Source: Chrysoperla carnea (Eukaryota > Arthropoda > Insecta > Neuroptera > Chrysopidae). Taken from it: a stretch of DNA of 64,000 bases. The stretch spans positions 91,072,368-91,136,367 of the forward strand of contig NC_058337.1 of the NCBI RefSeq assembly GCF_905475395.1, read 5' to 3'. The position numbers and the translations under genes were made by a program. This document shows, in pieces, positions 38,101 through 48,220 of the stretch. A model generated the notes under the pieces. That model did no database searches. It worked only from the letters and a program-made list of their open reading frames with translations, and was not told the DNA's origin. Every line of letters starts with the position of its first letter. The first letter of the stretch is position 1.

Positions 38101-40387
38101 TGACGCTTGAACGATTGTGAAAGTGTGGGAAACAATAGGGAATATGCAATAGTAGAAACAATAGAGAGTATGCATGTATTTTTGTTTGCTTTAATAAAAG
38201 TTCATCCATGTAACAAACAGTAGAGAAAATATATTTTTGGAATAACTTTAAAAATAACCTACATAAAAGCCATCAAAGATTTGTTTGTATCTCTTTCTAG
38301 CCAAACAGAATTAAGTATTGTAGCACAAATAGTATATGACGTCATTTACTATGTCCGACCTTTCCGTCTATTATCTGTCTACTTTGTAGTTTAAAATGAT
38401 TATATTATCCGTGATTATGGGCCGATTTTAATTTGAATTTCACGTTCTGGCATCAACTTTACGATATTTTCAGTAAAGTATGATAAGAATTTGTATAGCG
38501 TTATCTTTTGAACACTGTGTATATTTACAGTATAATAAAAACAATAATTATAGGTGACATTTTGTTGTTTTTGTATTTTAAAAGGAGTCAATCGATTAAA
38601 GTAAATATACTATAAGTATATTGTTGTGTACTTATTTGTTTATAAATAATTATTCGAATGGAATTTGATATTCGTCTTTAAATTGTTGTTGTTTGTTATA
38701 AAAATCACATGTACGTGATGTCACGCATAAAAGATATGACGACAATACGATGGATAGTGACAGATGGTCTTTCAATTCCTCTCATAACAAATAATAATTA
38801 CAATATTTTATTTTGTACTTTTACAATACGATATTTAGTTATGTAATTTTTATAATAATATCAAAAAAGGTAAAATGAACGAATCCTATGTTTAAGGTTA
38901 AGTTGGAAAATAATACCTGTTAAGTTTTTTACCCCACTTATCTTCACTCGTAACTAACAATGTAATAAAATCTAAGAATTTGAACTTATTTCTAACTGCC
39001 CGAGTAACATGATTTGCACACGAATCAAAGTTCTATGACTATACAATAATTTTACAATTTTATCCCAATATCTTGGCCAAGATCAGCAGGAATAATCTTA
39101 TAGGAATAATATTTATTACTTTAAACATATTAACTTGAAAAATTAATAGTCCTGCCAAAACTAAGGTCTCGTGGGTAGAGTGTACCTGCATCTCATACGA
39201 ATGGTCGACAGGTCGAAAATAAATTGAAGAGCTTAGTGGATGAAGATGTTATGAGACAATTAAGTGGAATCGAGATAATCAGCTGTAAAGTTTTTAACTT
39301 GCATAACAAGTTATGCAAGACATAACAACTTCATCCACTGAAAATAGCTTTATTTGAAAGGTTAGCGAAAAGGGGAAACATGCTATGTTTAAAGGAGAGC
39401 ATAACATGTTCATCCACATGAAAATCTCGATTTCCTCAAAAATGTCACTTAACATGTTCATCCACTAAGCTCTTCAATTATAGTTTGATAAGTTTAGTAC
39501 AATAAATTATAGCCTAAGCTTTAGTGCAATAAAGCGTGTTTTTTTAAGTTTTCTAAGAATAAGCTATAACTTTTTTTTTTTTTTTAAGTCTTTGCCTGAA
39601 TATCCACTGGGTGTCTTTGCCTAAATACACTTATCTGTAGAGGCTTGATTATGCATATCCTAACAACATTTTATCCGACTGTCGAGGAGCATCTTGTACA
39701 GGTATATGCAACTATGTATGAATATTTGTTTGTAATTTTTTTTATAACTTCGGCGTATCGTCCAAATGGCTCGATGAATTTCTACAGCTAAGGTATCGTT
39801 ATATTCGTCTTAAAATCCCAAGTGTCCTTAGATTTTATTTAGTGCAGTCGGGTTTTTATTTATTTTATTTTATATACGAATCTAACTAATATCTAATTAT
39901 CTACGAAAATTATTATGACTGTGGTGTTTTCTTTCAGGAGGTGTCGAAAGTTTTCGATCGGGCACGGAAGCTTCAATTTGTCGGATACTGGTTTAAAAAA
40001 AATATTTTATAAGGAAGCTAGTTAAGCTGGATACATAATCAAAGGAAATGCTCAATATCTTACAATCTGAAAATTGCAGAAATCACCTGTATTTCTACTG
40101 TATCATTACAAAAGGATGATACAATGCAAATAATTAAAAACTTCATGACCGTAAATGTAATAGATGTATGCTTACTCAAATTAGCAAACAAAAAGTACAA
40201 AAAATAATTCATTTTACTCACCTTCTATGTTGTATACGTACACGTTTTAACCTTAAGAAATTATCAGTACCGTTTTTTAACCAATGTACTCGTGGTGGTG
40301 GAAATCCTTGTGTTCTACATACTAGTTTTAATTTTTTACCCCATTTTAACGTAACATCATTTAATTCACTAACATTCGCAGGTTTTA
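28938..40387 (-). CDS. vn: Vein-like secreted neuregulin (Ig + EGF), partial, 4 exons
   Basis: Four minus-strand exons join in phase: 40222-40387, 36802-36941, 36268-36370 and 28938-28996. The first two make one I-set Ig domain: [26 protein letters not shown], then [20 protein letters not shown], with both Ig cysteines and the tryptophan. The next two make an EGF domain with all six cysteines spaced C-x7-C-x5-C-x10-C-x-C-x8-[40 protein letters not shown]. One Ig followed closely by one EGF is the neuregulin/Vein arrangement; Vein is a secreted EGFR ligand in insects. Donors are GTGAGT, GTAAGT, GTAAGT and GTACGT; acceptors are TTACAG, TTTCAG, TTACAG and TTCCAG. The 5' exons with the signal peptide were not found, and the 3' end is uncertain (candidate at 23836). 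Introns of 3280, 431 and 7271 bp are filled with transposon relics. Confidence 0.87.
29374..29690 (-). pseudogene. ribosomal protein L7A (eL8) processed pseudogene fragment
   Basis: The minus strand from 29634 reads [65 protein letters not shown], which aligns along its length with the eL8 core ([45 protein letters not shown]). After a stop it goes on [11 protein letters not shown], like RRKTCTCVALT. Upstream, [10 protein letters not shown] resembles the YIRLQRQ segment but is followed by a stop and a deletion. There is no intron in the aligned part, and stops, substitutions in conserved positions and truncation at both ends mark a dead retrocopy. It sits in the 7.3-kb vein intron, on the same strand as vein. 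Confidence 0.85.
29739..29810 (-). repeat. tRNA-like / tRNA-derived SINE fragment
   Basis: The minus strand has a near-consensus box B, GGTTCGATTCC (29748-29758), with a T-stem CGGG/CCCG, and a box-A-like TAGCTAAGGCGC about 28-30 bases before it. The 5' and 3' ends do not form a seven-base-pair acceptor stem and the anticodon arm is poor, so this is not a working tRNA gene. A decayed tRNA pseudogene or SINE head is the best reading. Confidence 0.5.
30043..30660 (+). repeat. two degraded copies of a TCTGTGGCATCG interspersed repeat
   Basis: Copy one (30043-30260) reads CCCCCGAACT, GGTGTTATAAGTTTGACCG, GTCTGTCTGTGGCATCGTAA, CGCCTAAACGGATGAACC, a sequence type widespread in insect genomes. Copy two (about 30520-30660) repeats ATTATAAGTTTAAAG and CAGTGGCATCGTTGTCC, then CTAAATGGTCGAACTGA. 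No coding capacity. Confidence 0.6.
30660..30692 (+). repeat. short tandem repeat TCGCATTTA x3
   Basis: Three consecutive 9-bp units (ATCGCATTT) followed by a T run. Confidence 0.8.
31243..31793. mobile_element. 551-bp TIR element with internal GATCATTTTA motifs
   Basis: The ends are inverted repeats of about 25 bp: GGGGAAAGTGGTCTATAATG at the left and, read from the right end inward, GGGGAAGGTGGCCTAAAATG. The interior holds further copies of the sub-terminal motif (AAAATGATCCCC and its complement) near 31262, 31433, 31452, 31494, 31627 and 31768. It has no open frame of note. It is probably a non-autonomous DNA transposon (MITE); a target duplication is not clear. Confidence 0.65.
31979..32232. 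repeat. inverted repeat flanking an (AT)n tract
   Basis: ATCTTCAGAGGAAATCT with AAAGTTTGATCATCATGAAA and ATTACCAGGTCT at 31981-32050 returns as the complement at 32155-32228, giving arms of about 70 bp with few mismatches. A third direct copy of ATCTTCAGAGGAAATCTGTA sits at 32057. The loop is mostly the AT microsatellite. Confidence 0.75.
32079..32135. repeat. (AT)n microsatellite
   Basis: About 57 bases of uninterrupted TA dinucleotides in the loop of the inverted repeat at 31979-32232. Frames through it are artefacts. Confidence 0.95.
32651..33946. mobile_element. 1296-bp TIR element with internal ATTCCGGGA motifs
   Basis: Exact 16-bp inverted termini: TATAAGGTAAATGTAC at 32651 and GTACATTTACCTTATA ending at 33946, which may include a TATA or TA target duplication. 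Just inside both ends, ATTACGGG is repeated in inverted orientation. The interior contains at least eight copies, in both orientations, of ATTCCGGGA/TCCCGGAAT or ATTACGGG (for example near 32859, 32887, 32910, 33251, 33283, 33371, 33494, 33541 and 33900). No transposase frame is present, so it is non-autonomous. Confidence 0.75.
34210..34500 (+). repeat. family R repeat, partial and diverged
   Basis: Shares GGATAAACAGTGACG, CTCTAACAGTTTACAAGATG, GGTCCAGCGGAGCTAAAACC and TGTTGCTCATTTACGAATTT with other family R copies, but has lost the 3' half and the mini-frame. Confidence 0.65.
34501..36240. other. vein intron, no exon recognised
   Basis: Includes a GC-richer patch at 35533-35760 with a 73-codon plus-strand frame (ACAGGGTGCTCTATAATTG and so on) that looks like an interspersed repeat rather than a gene. 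A 59-codon frame near 36046-36222 begins [20 protein letters not shown] and matches nothing I know. Confidence 0.4.
37230..39170. other. vein intron, nothing recognised
   Basis: AT-rich intron sequence between the two Ig-domain exons; no secondary exon or clear repeat in this stretch. Confidence 0.5.
39224..39477. mobile_element. 254-bp MITE with 28-bp TIRs
   Basis: The left end TTGAAGAGCTTAGTGGATGA and onward to ATGTTA is matched, inverted, by TAACATGTTCATCCACTAAG and CTCTTCAA at the right, with one mismatch in about 28 bases. Two more copies of the TTCATCCAC motif lie inside, near 39330 and 39410. It is flanked by AT-rich DNA, has no coding capacity and lies in the first visible vein intron. 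Confidence 0.8.
39675..39851. mobile_element. CCGACTG inverted-repeat family, 177-bp copy
   Basis: Starts CCGACTGTCGAGGAGC and ends GCAGTCGG, giving short inverted termini. It shares interior blocks with 22209-22360 (TTTGTTTGTAATTTTTTTTA, CGTATCGTCCAAATGGCTCG, CTTAAAATCCCAAGTGTCC). Probably a small non-autonomous DNA element. Confidence 0.6.
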
Positions 40388-41366
40388 CTGTAACAAAAAA
40401 AAGAAATATGTTATTTTTAAAATATTTGTTTTGTATTAATTATAACCGTTTTAGAAAGAATCAAAAAAAAAAGTACACAATGCACATATTGTTTCTGTGT
40501 AATATATTTTTTTAATGTCTGAAATAATATTGAAGTTAACAGACTTTACATCTGTCAGAATTCATATGCGAAGCTTTTTGCTTATAAAGCGAGTGTCTTA
40601 ATACCTGCGAGTGTCCTTTTTAAAGGTTTAGGTATCAAATATGGGCGTAAAAAAATAAATATCTACAAGTATGCTTATTACTCTTAACTTAAAAGAATGA
40701 TGGTGAATAAAAAATTTGGGAACTGGTGTTAATAAAATTTTCCTACCAGCCTGCCCCCTGTCTGCTCGTACACACTTAGTTTTATGTCTGAATGTCGTCC
40801 ATAGTGTATAAGATTAGAATTTAGTTCTTAAGCCGCTTGAGATATCAAAGATATACCGCATATATTTTGTCAATTTTCAACTTTAATTCAGAAATTGTAA
40901 AAATATTGATGCCCAACTTAATATATTAAGGGTATTTAAGCGATTAACGTTAGCTGATCGAGCGAGTAAAGGCGCAATTTCCTTTAACCGTTAAAATAAT
41001 GACTGCTTGTCATAAGACACCTTCTATGTCAGTTCCTATGTAGAGTCCCTTAATAGTCCCATTCTATTTCCATATCCACTGCAACCAAAATATTTGCAAG
41101 CGGCGCTCATAAGACTACAGTAAAACCTGCCCAAAAAACTTCTATATATACATATATTTTTTAATTTTTCACTTTTTGTAAAACACTCTCTTACAAAAAC
41201 AATCGTGCCTTGAGAACGAAAATTCGATTGGTTATAGAATAACATAATCGACATGGGTATAAACGGCTGGGTAGAAAGAGCTCGCTTGTTCAGCTACAGG
41301 AACAGAAAAGCTAAAATGTTTCACTGGACTCCGATATTTATTTATTAAACTATCCTGAAATCGCTT
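40388..41366. other. upstream vein intron or intergenic, nothing recognised
   Basis: No further vein exon was found on the minus strand. Open frames at 41036-41254 and 41232-41474 (minus) run out of the adjacent family R copy and are not genes. Confidence 0.45.
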
Positions 41367-41926
41367 TATATACCATGCATATATGTAATATGCAAGGTAT
41401 ATTAAGTTTAGTCCCAAGTTTGTAACGCTTAAAAATATTGATGCTAAGCAAAAAATTTTGGTATAGGTGTTCATATTATCACCTAATTAGTCCATTTCCG
41501 GTTGTCTGTCTGTCGTCTTTCGTCTGACTGCCCGTCTGTCATCACGATTACTCAAAAACGAAAAGAGATAACAAGCTGAAATTTTTTTTTATAGCGTACT
41601 CAAGACGTAAAAAGTGAGGTTAAGTTCGTAAATGAGTAACATAGGTCATTTGGGTCTTCGTAGGACCCATCTTGTAAACCGTTAGAGATAGAATAAAAGT
41701 ATAAATGTAAAAAATATTCCTTATAAAAAAATAACCAAGTTTAGTTTGAAACATTTATTCGTAAATATCACTGTTTACCCGTGGGGGAGCAAATTAGGCG
41801 TAAATTGTATAGTTTGTAATTATGTATGTGTAATGTGTGATGTATATGTAATTTGATAGAGTCATCGACACTGTCTATGCATGGTATTTCAGCAATTAAC
41901 TCAGTCAATTGTTTGTTTTCACTTGT
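41367..41926 (-). repeat. family R repeat, inverted copy
   Basis: Minus-strand copy running from CACTTG at 41926 to the TATGCATGGTATAT end near 41367. It carries ACAATTGACTGAGTTAATTG, GGGTCCTACGAAGACCC (a diverged palindrome), the GACAGACAGACAACCGG region and a mini-frame from 41474 reading FLSVTNLGLNLIYL. Confidence 0.75.
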
Positions 41927-43015
41927 TTAAAACTGAATAATATTTAAATTCTAAAATTTTTTTGTGTTTTTTATTTTACGAATGATTTACTAATTTATTT
42001 ATTTTTCATTGACAGGCTTTACTGCAAGAAAAATTTTATTTTTAAAAAGCGTTTATTTGTGATGTGTTAATTATTTTAGAAAGAATCAACAACACGGCAC
42101 GATACGACACACTTATTTTGTTGTGTGTAAAATATTTTATGTCTTTTTGGAGGGTTACTCTCTATTAAAACATGATTATCTGCTAGAACCAGAAGAGTAT
42201 GCAGTGAATCTTACATGGATGGGTGGCTGTTACATTTTATGTCAGTTAATTGACAGATGTTTTAAATAAGACATTAAAAACTATTCTACATCTTGTCAAA
42301 GAATATTATTATAGCATTAAGAATTGATTACAAAAATCAATTTAGAGTATCTAAATCTATCTTTGTACAGTTGAAAAGTTGTGTGAGATTAAAAAACAAT
42401 TAATTATATAACTTAAGAATTCATACAATCTTTAAACACAGACGAGATATTGAGTTGTGAGTAGTATAAGTCAATATGTACCAGAAGTCAAGAGATCCAT
42501 TAGATACATATCCTAATTGTAAAAATTTAAGCTTTGAGTTGCTGATAATTTTAGATTTGAGTTGATAATATGGTTTAGAAAAATGTTTTTTGTCACAAAA
42601 ACCATTAAAATGAATTTTTCACAAATGAGTCTTTGCGCAAACCAATCCCCCTCCCTTGTTTATCTGTCGATTTTTCTCATTAACAAACTTTACCTTTCAA
42701 ATAACAAAACTTTTCTTGATACCAAATTTTATTCAAATCGGATTTAAATTGCGACCGCTATAGAGTATGTAACATTTTACATAGGTACAAATACTTAACT
42801 TATTTTGTCTACCACCCACTTAATTTTTAACGGATACTTTATATTTTAATGAGTTATATTAACATTCTATTACAAATTAGCCTTATCGTCTCTCTGTAGG
42901 CCATTACCGCCCAAAAGCGATTGATATAGCTTACTTTTAGAAACACTGGTGTAAACGAAGAGTTTTACGCATTCATAAAAGATTTTATTGCTTTTGATTC
43001 TATTTAAGATTAAAC

Positions 43016-43640
43016 AAGTGAAAAGAAACAATTGACTGAGTTAATTGTTGAAATACCATGCATAGTCAGTGTTGATTTCTTTATCACAACACATACAAAA
43101 ATGTATAGACAGTGTTGATGCGCAATCGTTTGTTTTTTTGACGTCACGTAAATAACAAAAGATATTCACTTTTAAATAGACACACACACAACTGATATTC
43201 CTATATTAATACATACTATAAAATTTGCACCTAATTAACGCCCTCGGGGGTAAACAGTGATGTTTACAAAAAAATGTTTGAAACAAAAGTTTTTTATTTT
43301 TTTATAAGGAACATTTTTTACATTTAAACTTTTGTTCTATCTCTAACGGCTTACAAGATGGGTCCTACGGACCCAAAACCCAATTGACCTATGATGCTCA
43401 TTTACGAACTTGACCTCACTTTTTACGTCCTGAGTACGCTGTAAAAATTTCAGCTCGATATCTTTATTCGTTTTTGAGTTATCGTGTCCACAGACGGACG
43501 GACAACCGGAAATGGACTAATTAGGTGATTTTATGAACAGCTATGACAAAATTTTTTTCCTAGCATCATTATTATTAAGCGTTACAAACTTGGGACTAAA
43601 CTTAATATACTATGTATATTTCATATATGCATGGTATAAA
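43016..43640 (+). repeat. family R repeat, most complete copy
   Basis: About 625 bp from AAGTGAAAAGAAACAATTG to GCATGGTATAAA, with all landmarks including GGGTCCTACGGACCC at 43360 and a mini-frame from 43532 encoding LSVTNLGLNLIYYVYFIYAW. Near the two ends ATACCATGCATA and TATGCATGGTAT are exact inverted 12-mers. It is close in sequence to the SPH-intron copies, including an internal GACAGTGTTGATGCGCAATC block. Confidence 0.8.
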
Positions 43641-45002
43641 AATATCAGGTGGTAGAACAATTCCATTTTTAAGGTAAACTATTAATAAAAAAAAAAACAC
43701 TATTTACAAAATTAAAGAAACTCATTTGAGTTGCATTAGATGAACATATGAGTGAGATGCATGCATTAACTATACATTACGAGTAAGTATGATAGTAAAT
43801 ACTATTTTTGTATGCATTTTATTTTTAGACCATTCATTTATAAAACTCAAATACAGATATATAAGTAATAGTTTTAAGACCGTGAGTTCATAATAAAGCG
43901 AACTTTCTATGATAATTTTTGTTCAACTTTATGAGGATTGATAAATAACAAATTTGAAGTTTAACCGCGACTCGGGGTGCCAAGTTTTCGATAGCTGCCT
44001 TTTTTTGCCAGCTATGTAAACGTATGAAAAAAGAAAATCAACAATACATGGGAAAAAGTAGGACGAAGTTAGCAAATATCAAAAGTATTGAAAAATGCAG
44101 TACAATTGTAATAAAGTAAACTCATTTTTAACCCTTTCGACATTTGCAAATTACTTTAAATTTTTTTACGTTTGGTTATTCATTTTGTTTTAATGTTTTA
44201 ACATTCTCGATAGACGAAAAAAAATATTTGAGAAACAGTTTACTAAAATAAAAAAATTTGATTTCCATAAATTCAACACTCAAGTAACAGTTAAAACTTC
44301 AAGTATATTACCAAACTTACTTCTTCAAAAAGGTAGACAAAATTAATCATGGAAATTTCGCCTCAACTCACGGTCTCACTGATTTTATAATAAATGTACA
44401 TCTACTATTGCATAGGAAAAAATCAAAACGACAAAAAAAGAATAATATGATGTCTATTCAAAAAGTCGTAAATGATCGAGAAATGATATGTTTAGAGAAA
44501 ACATAACAGTTCATAAATATTTAAAAACAATAAAAAAAAATTAACAAACAGAAGCTGTATTCTCTCAACAATACATTCTTTTCATACTGGCATCTAACGG
44601 CGTTTTTATGAATGAATAAATGAAGTGACATCTATTAATAATATTATTAATGATACCTATTGTCAAAAAAGAAACAAACACAATTTGAACAAGTGAAAAC
44701 GAACAATTGACTGAGATAATTGTTGAAATACCATACATAAATAGTGTTGATTATTCTATCACATTGCACATACATATACAATTTATATAATACATACTAT
44801 ACAATTTACGCCGAATTTGCGCCCTCACGGGTAAACAGGAACATTTTTTACATTTAAACTTTTGTGGTTTTTACATTTAAAATGGACCTATGTTACTCAT
44901 TTACGAACTCGATCTCACTTTTTACGTCCTGAGTACGCTGTAAATTTCAGCTTGATATCTTTTTTCGTTTTTGAGTTATCGTGCCCACAGACGGACGGAC
45001 GC

Positions 45003-46046
45003 CAGTGGCGTAGCGTGCCTTGTCGGGGCCCCGTATAAAAATTTTTTTGGAGGCCCTTATATGGAGGTAAAGATTTTTCACAAAAGAAAAAAAATATTGT
45101 GAGAAGTAATATTTATTTATCACATAATTTACCCATTTTACAAATAAAAATCGAATTTTAAATATTCACTCTCCTTGCCTTTTTATCGGCAAACTGATTT
45201 ATTAAATCATTTATGGCTGATGATGATTTTAGTTTTTCTAAAGTTTCTGCCTCTATGGACAATAGTGAGATGTCTGACAGCCGTTCTTGTCCCATCGAAG
45301 TTCTTAAGTAATTTTTTATTAGTTTTAATTTTGAAAAACTTCTTTCTGCCGTTGCGGTTGTAACTGGAAGGGTCAAGAATAAAAAGCATGCTGTGATTAC
45401 CTCGGGAAAACTGGATGCAAGACTATTGAATTTTACTAGCAATAATTCAATGAGTTCTTTAATGGAATAAATTTTTTTAATTTCAGAATTTAAGCATGTT
45501 TTTAGAGCCTTTAATTGGTCACAAAGATTAAGTGAGATGTCTTTACTGTATTTAGCAGACAGTTTTCCGGAAGCGTTTAATATCTCTTCGCTTGAAGAAG
45601 ATAGGAGTTTCTCCGGTTGTAATATTTCGAATATACTACTCAGGTTGCAAAGGCTCTGAAATCTTTCTTTAGTTTGAGAAATTAATATATCTAAACAGCA
45701 ATAGTATACATTGACTTTGAAATAGGATTCCGGGTCGGAAATTCTCTCATCTTGTGATAACTCATCAAAAAAACGCTTCGTTATCTTTCGCCTACTGTTT
45801 TTAAAAACAGTTGTTACCCCCCACTTTTTTGCTAAATCTTTGGATTCATTTAGCAAACTATTAAATATTAGATTATTAAATTATTATAATTAAATTAGAT
45901 TATTAAATTATTATAGAATTTTGTCATTTGTAAAATAAAATAAATTAGAAAGTTTTTATTCTTTTTCCTTTCACACTTTGGGGGCCCCCGTGGCCCGGGG
46001 GCCCCGTATAATTGATACGGCAAATACGGCGGTAGCTACGCCCCTG
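45003..46046 (-). mobile_element. 1044-bp hAT deletion derivative
   Basis: Terminal inverted repeats CAGTGGCGTAGC (45003) and GCTACGCCCCTG (ending 46046) match at 11 of 12 positions. Flanking 8-mers ACGGACGC and ACGGACGG fit the 8-bp hAT target duplication with one difference. The interior keeps only the 3' part of the transposase gene, plus a GC-rich GGGGGCCCC block near 45981-46009. It is inserted in a family R repeat. The element cannot mobilise itself but has recognisable ends. Confidence 0.88.
45158..45856 (-). pseudogene. hAT transposase C-terminal fragment
   Basis: An open frame of 232 aa without the BED zinc finger or N-terminal catalytic region. Its C-terminal third has the hAT dimerisation signature FLTLPVTTATAERSFSKLKL followed by IKNYLRTSMGQERLSDISLL, as in ZMYM1-like/hAT transposases. 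Upstream residues such as LSQDERISDPESYFKVNVYY and CCLDILISQTKERFQ belong to the helical part of the same family. Full transposases are about 600-700 aa, so over half is missing, consistent with an internally deleted element. The frame is open throughout, so the insertion is not old. Confidence 0.85.
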
Positions 46047-46199
46047 ACGGACGGACAACCGAAATTGGATTAATTAGGTGATTTTATAACACCTATATCA
46101 AAATTTTGTTCATAGCATCAATATTTTTAAGCGTTACAAACTTAGGACTAAACTTAGTATACCTTGCATATTACATATATGCATGGTATAAAAAGTTCA

Positions 46200-47510
46200 G
46201 TTCACCGTGCATCGTGTATAAATTAGGACTTTTTTTCAAAAAGGAAAAAAGATTTAAAAAGTCTAAATCAATTGAAAACTTAACGAGTATCACACAATAT
46301 AGACTTGTAGATACGGAGACAAAATTTAAAAAAATTTGTTAAAACTACCGTAGATACTTAATGTCTCTCTAATCCAGCCTTTAGAACTGTGACCTCTCCC
46401 ATTGCTCTTCTATTATTTTATTTATCATAAATTTTTCTATATGTTTAAAAAGTGCTGAATTAATGAAACTCTACTGTAGTTCAAATTATGGAAATTTCAG
46501 AACGATTAATAGTACTACCGATTCCGATTTACTATCGATTTGTTGCACTTAAGTCATAATCTAAAGTAACTTTATTTTCCGATAGCCGATTAATACTCGC
46601 AGAAAGTGTGTTTTTTTGAAAAGCGGAATTATTTTATGACTTGACCACCTTTAAACGTGAAGCTTGATTCTTACTTGAGTTTTTACCTGCAAAGGGGCAG
46701 CATACTTTTAACAAACGCCAACAAATTTAGTGTCCGTATCTTCAAGTTTAATAATGTAGGGAAAATTATAATCATTTGTGCATGTCAAAAACTGCTATTA
46801 TTAGTGGCAATGATCCCAACCAATTAATGACATGTCGACATCATGAAGGATTGAGGAAAAAAATATTTACAAATGTCTTATGTCTCTCTTAAAATGCATT
46901 CCAATGTTTCCTTAGTAGATATATATAGTCAACAAACTGTATTATTATTGTTCTTTTTCAATTCTTTTTTTATATTTTGATATTTATTATTTGAAAAATG
47001 AAACTGAGAAGGTATTGTGCTTTTATTGCTGCGAAATTAATTTCATTTGATTCAGCAGCAGAAAAGAACAAAATTTTGGTGGCGATACTATCGCGCGTAG
47101 TCTTCAGGATTTGTATTATTATTATATAGATAGGATAAGTAATTAATTAACGATTGGGGTAGATTACGCCGTACATCCATGTTCCAAAGGAACGATTTAA
47201 TGCATTCAATCATTAAATCACTTTCAAATTTTAAAAGATATACGTGTTTTCAGATATTTTATCAACCAAAATTCTGTTAGAAACCTCATTGATCTGTAGC
47301 TCATGTAGAGTAAAGAATTAGTCATAGCAGGAAATATCTACGAAAACATAGACATTGTTCAGTGTTTTAATAAAGGTTGGTTCTCTAAACAAATTTTTTT
47401 CGAATTTAGCGTTTATATTATACAGTTTTTTCAAAAATTATGGAAATAGTAGAAGAACCCGAAAGATATATATATTTAGTTTCAAAAAATGAAAACGTGT
47501 TCAATATTAA
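46200..47510. other. intergenic, nothing recognised
   Basis: AT-rich, no gene or clear repeat. The 78-codon frame starting at 46106 is the family R mini-frame reading on into unique DNA. Confidence 0.45.
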
Positions 47511-47526
47511 ATAAATAAATAAATAA

Positions 47527-47563
<37 letters not shown>

Positions 47564-47586
47564 ATATTGATAAATATATATATATG
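47510..47586. repeat. (AAAT)n then (AT)n microsatellite
   Basis: AAATAAATAAATAAATAAAT followed by about 20 AT dinucleotides, interrupted by TTTAATATTGATAA before a final AT run. Confidence 0.9.
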
Positions 47587-47772
47587 ATGAAATGTAAATC
47601 GACCTCCTTCGTTCATCTCGAGATGGTATGAAACTTTTCTTTGAATTCGCCTAAATTACCGGTGGAAATCACGTAGTTTACCTGTTATAAATGGCAATTT
47701 TACCAAAATGTGTATCAGTTAATTTTAATTTTTATACCCTATATGTATGAAAGATACAATTTGTAAACCATA

Positions 47773-47998
47773 TCGTTAACCATATATTATATGAAGTAAG
47801 AGTTCTTATAGGCGTTCTTATGTATAAAACAAAGAGGGATTGTATATGTATTTACATCAATACAGCCGAGCAGGCTCATCACTTGAAGTTGTACACATAC
47901 AATACCAATTACACACAGTAACACATAACCATACCATAACCCACATAAGAACGTCCATAAAGACTTTTCTTACTTCATATATTTTATATGGTTAACGA
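47773..47998. mobile_element. 226-bp MITE with 13-bp exact TIRs
   Basis: TCGTTAACCATAT at 47773 and ATATGGTTAACGA ending at 47998 are exact inverted ends. The similarity continues inward imperfectly for about 50 bases (ATGAAGTAAGAGTTCTTATA with GTTCTTATG, against the complement of CATAAGAACG and CTTACTTCATAT). No coding capacity. Confidence 0.75.
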
Positions 47999-48012
47999 GG
48001 TAGCTCACAATC

Positions 48013-48220
48013 GGTATATCAAGTTATACTAATTTTAGTCTCAAGTTTGTAACGCTATTAACAAAACGACCAACATTTTAGTATACATATTTTATGAACA
48101 AAATCACCTTAATTAGTTCATTTATGTTTATTCGTTTGAGCAACATAGGTCAATTGACAGAACAAAAGCTTACAAGCAAAAAATGTTTTTTATTAAAAAA
48201 TAAACAACTTTTATTGAAAT
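48013..48220 (-). repeat. family R repeat, decayed inverted copy
   Basis: Retains AGTCTCAAGTTTGTAACGCT, the complement of the conserved mini-frame core, then ATCACCTTAATTAGTTCATT and a fragment of the AACATAGGTCAATTGA region. Much of the middle is missing. Confidence 0.6.

Larger units (their letters stand above)
44690..46191 (+). repeat. family R repeat split by a hAT element
   Basis: Left part 44690-45002 (CAAGTGAAAACGAACAATTG to CAGACGGACGGACGC) and right part 46047-46191 (ACGGACGGACAACCG to GCATGGTATAA) are contiguous in other copies. The insert between is the hAT derivative at 45003-46046. The left part also lacks the GGGTCCTACGGACCC palindrome. Confidence 0.85.
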
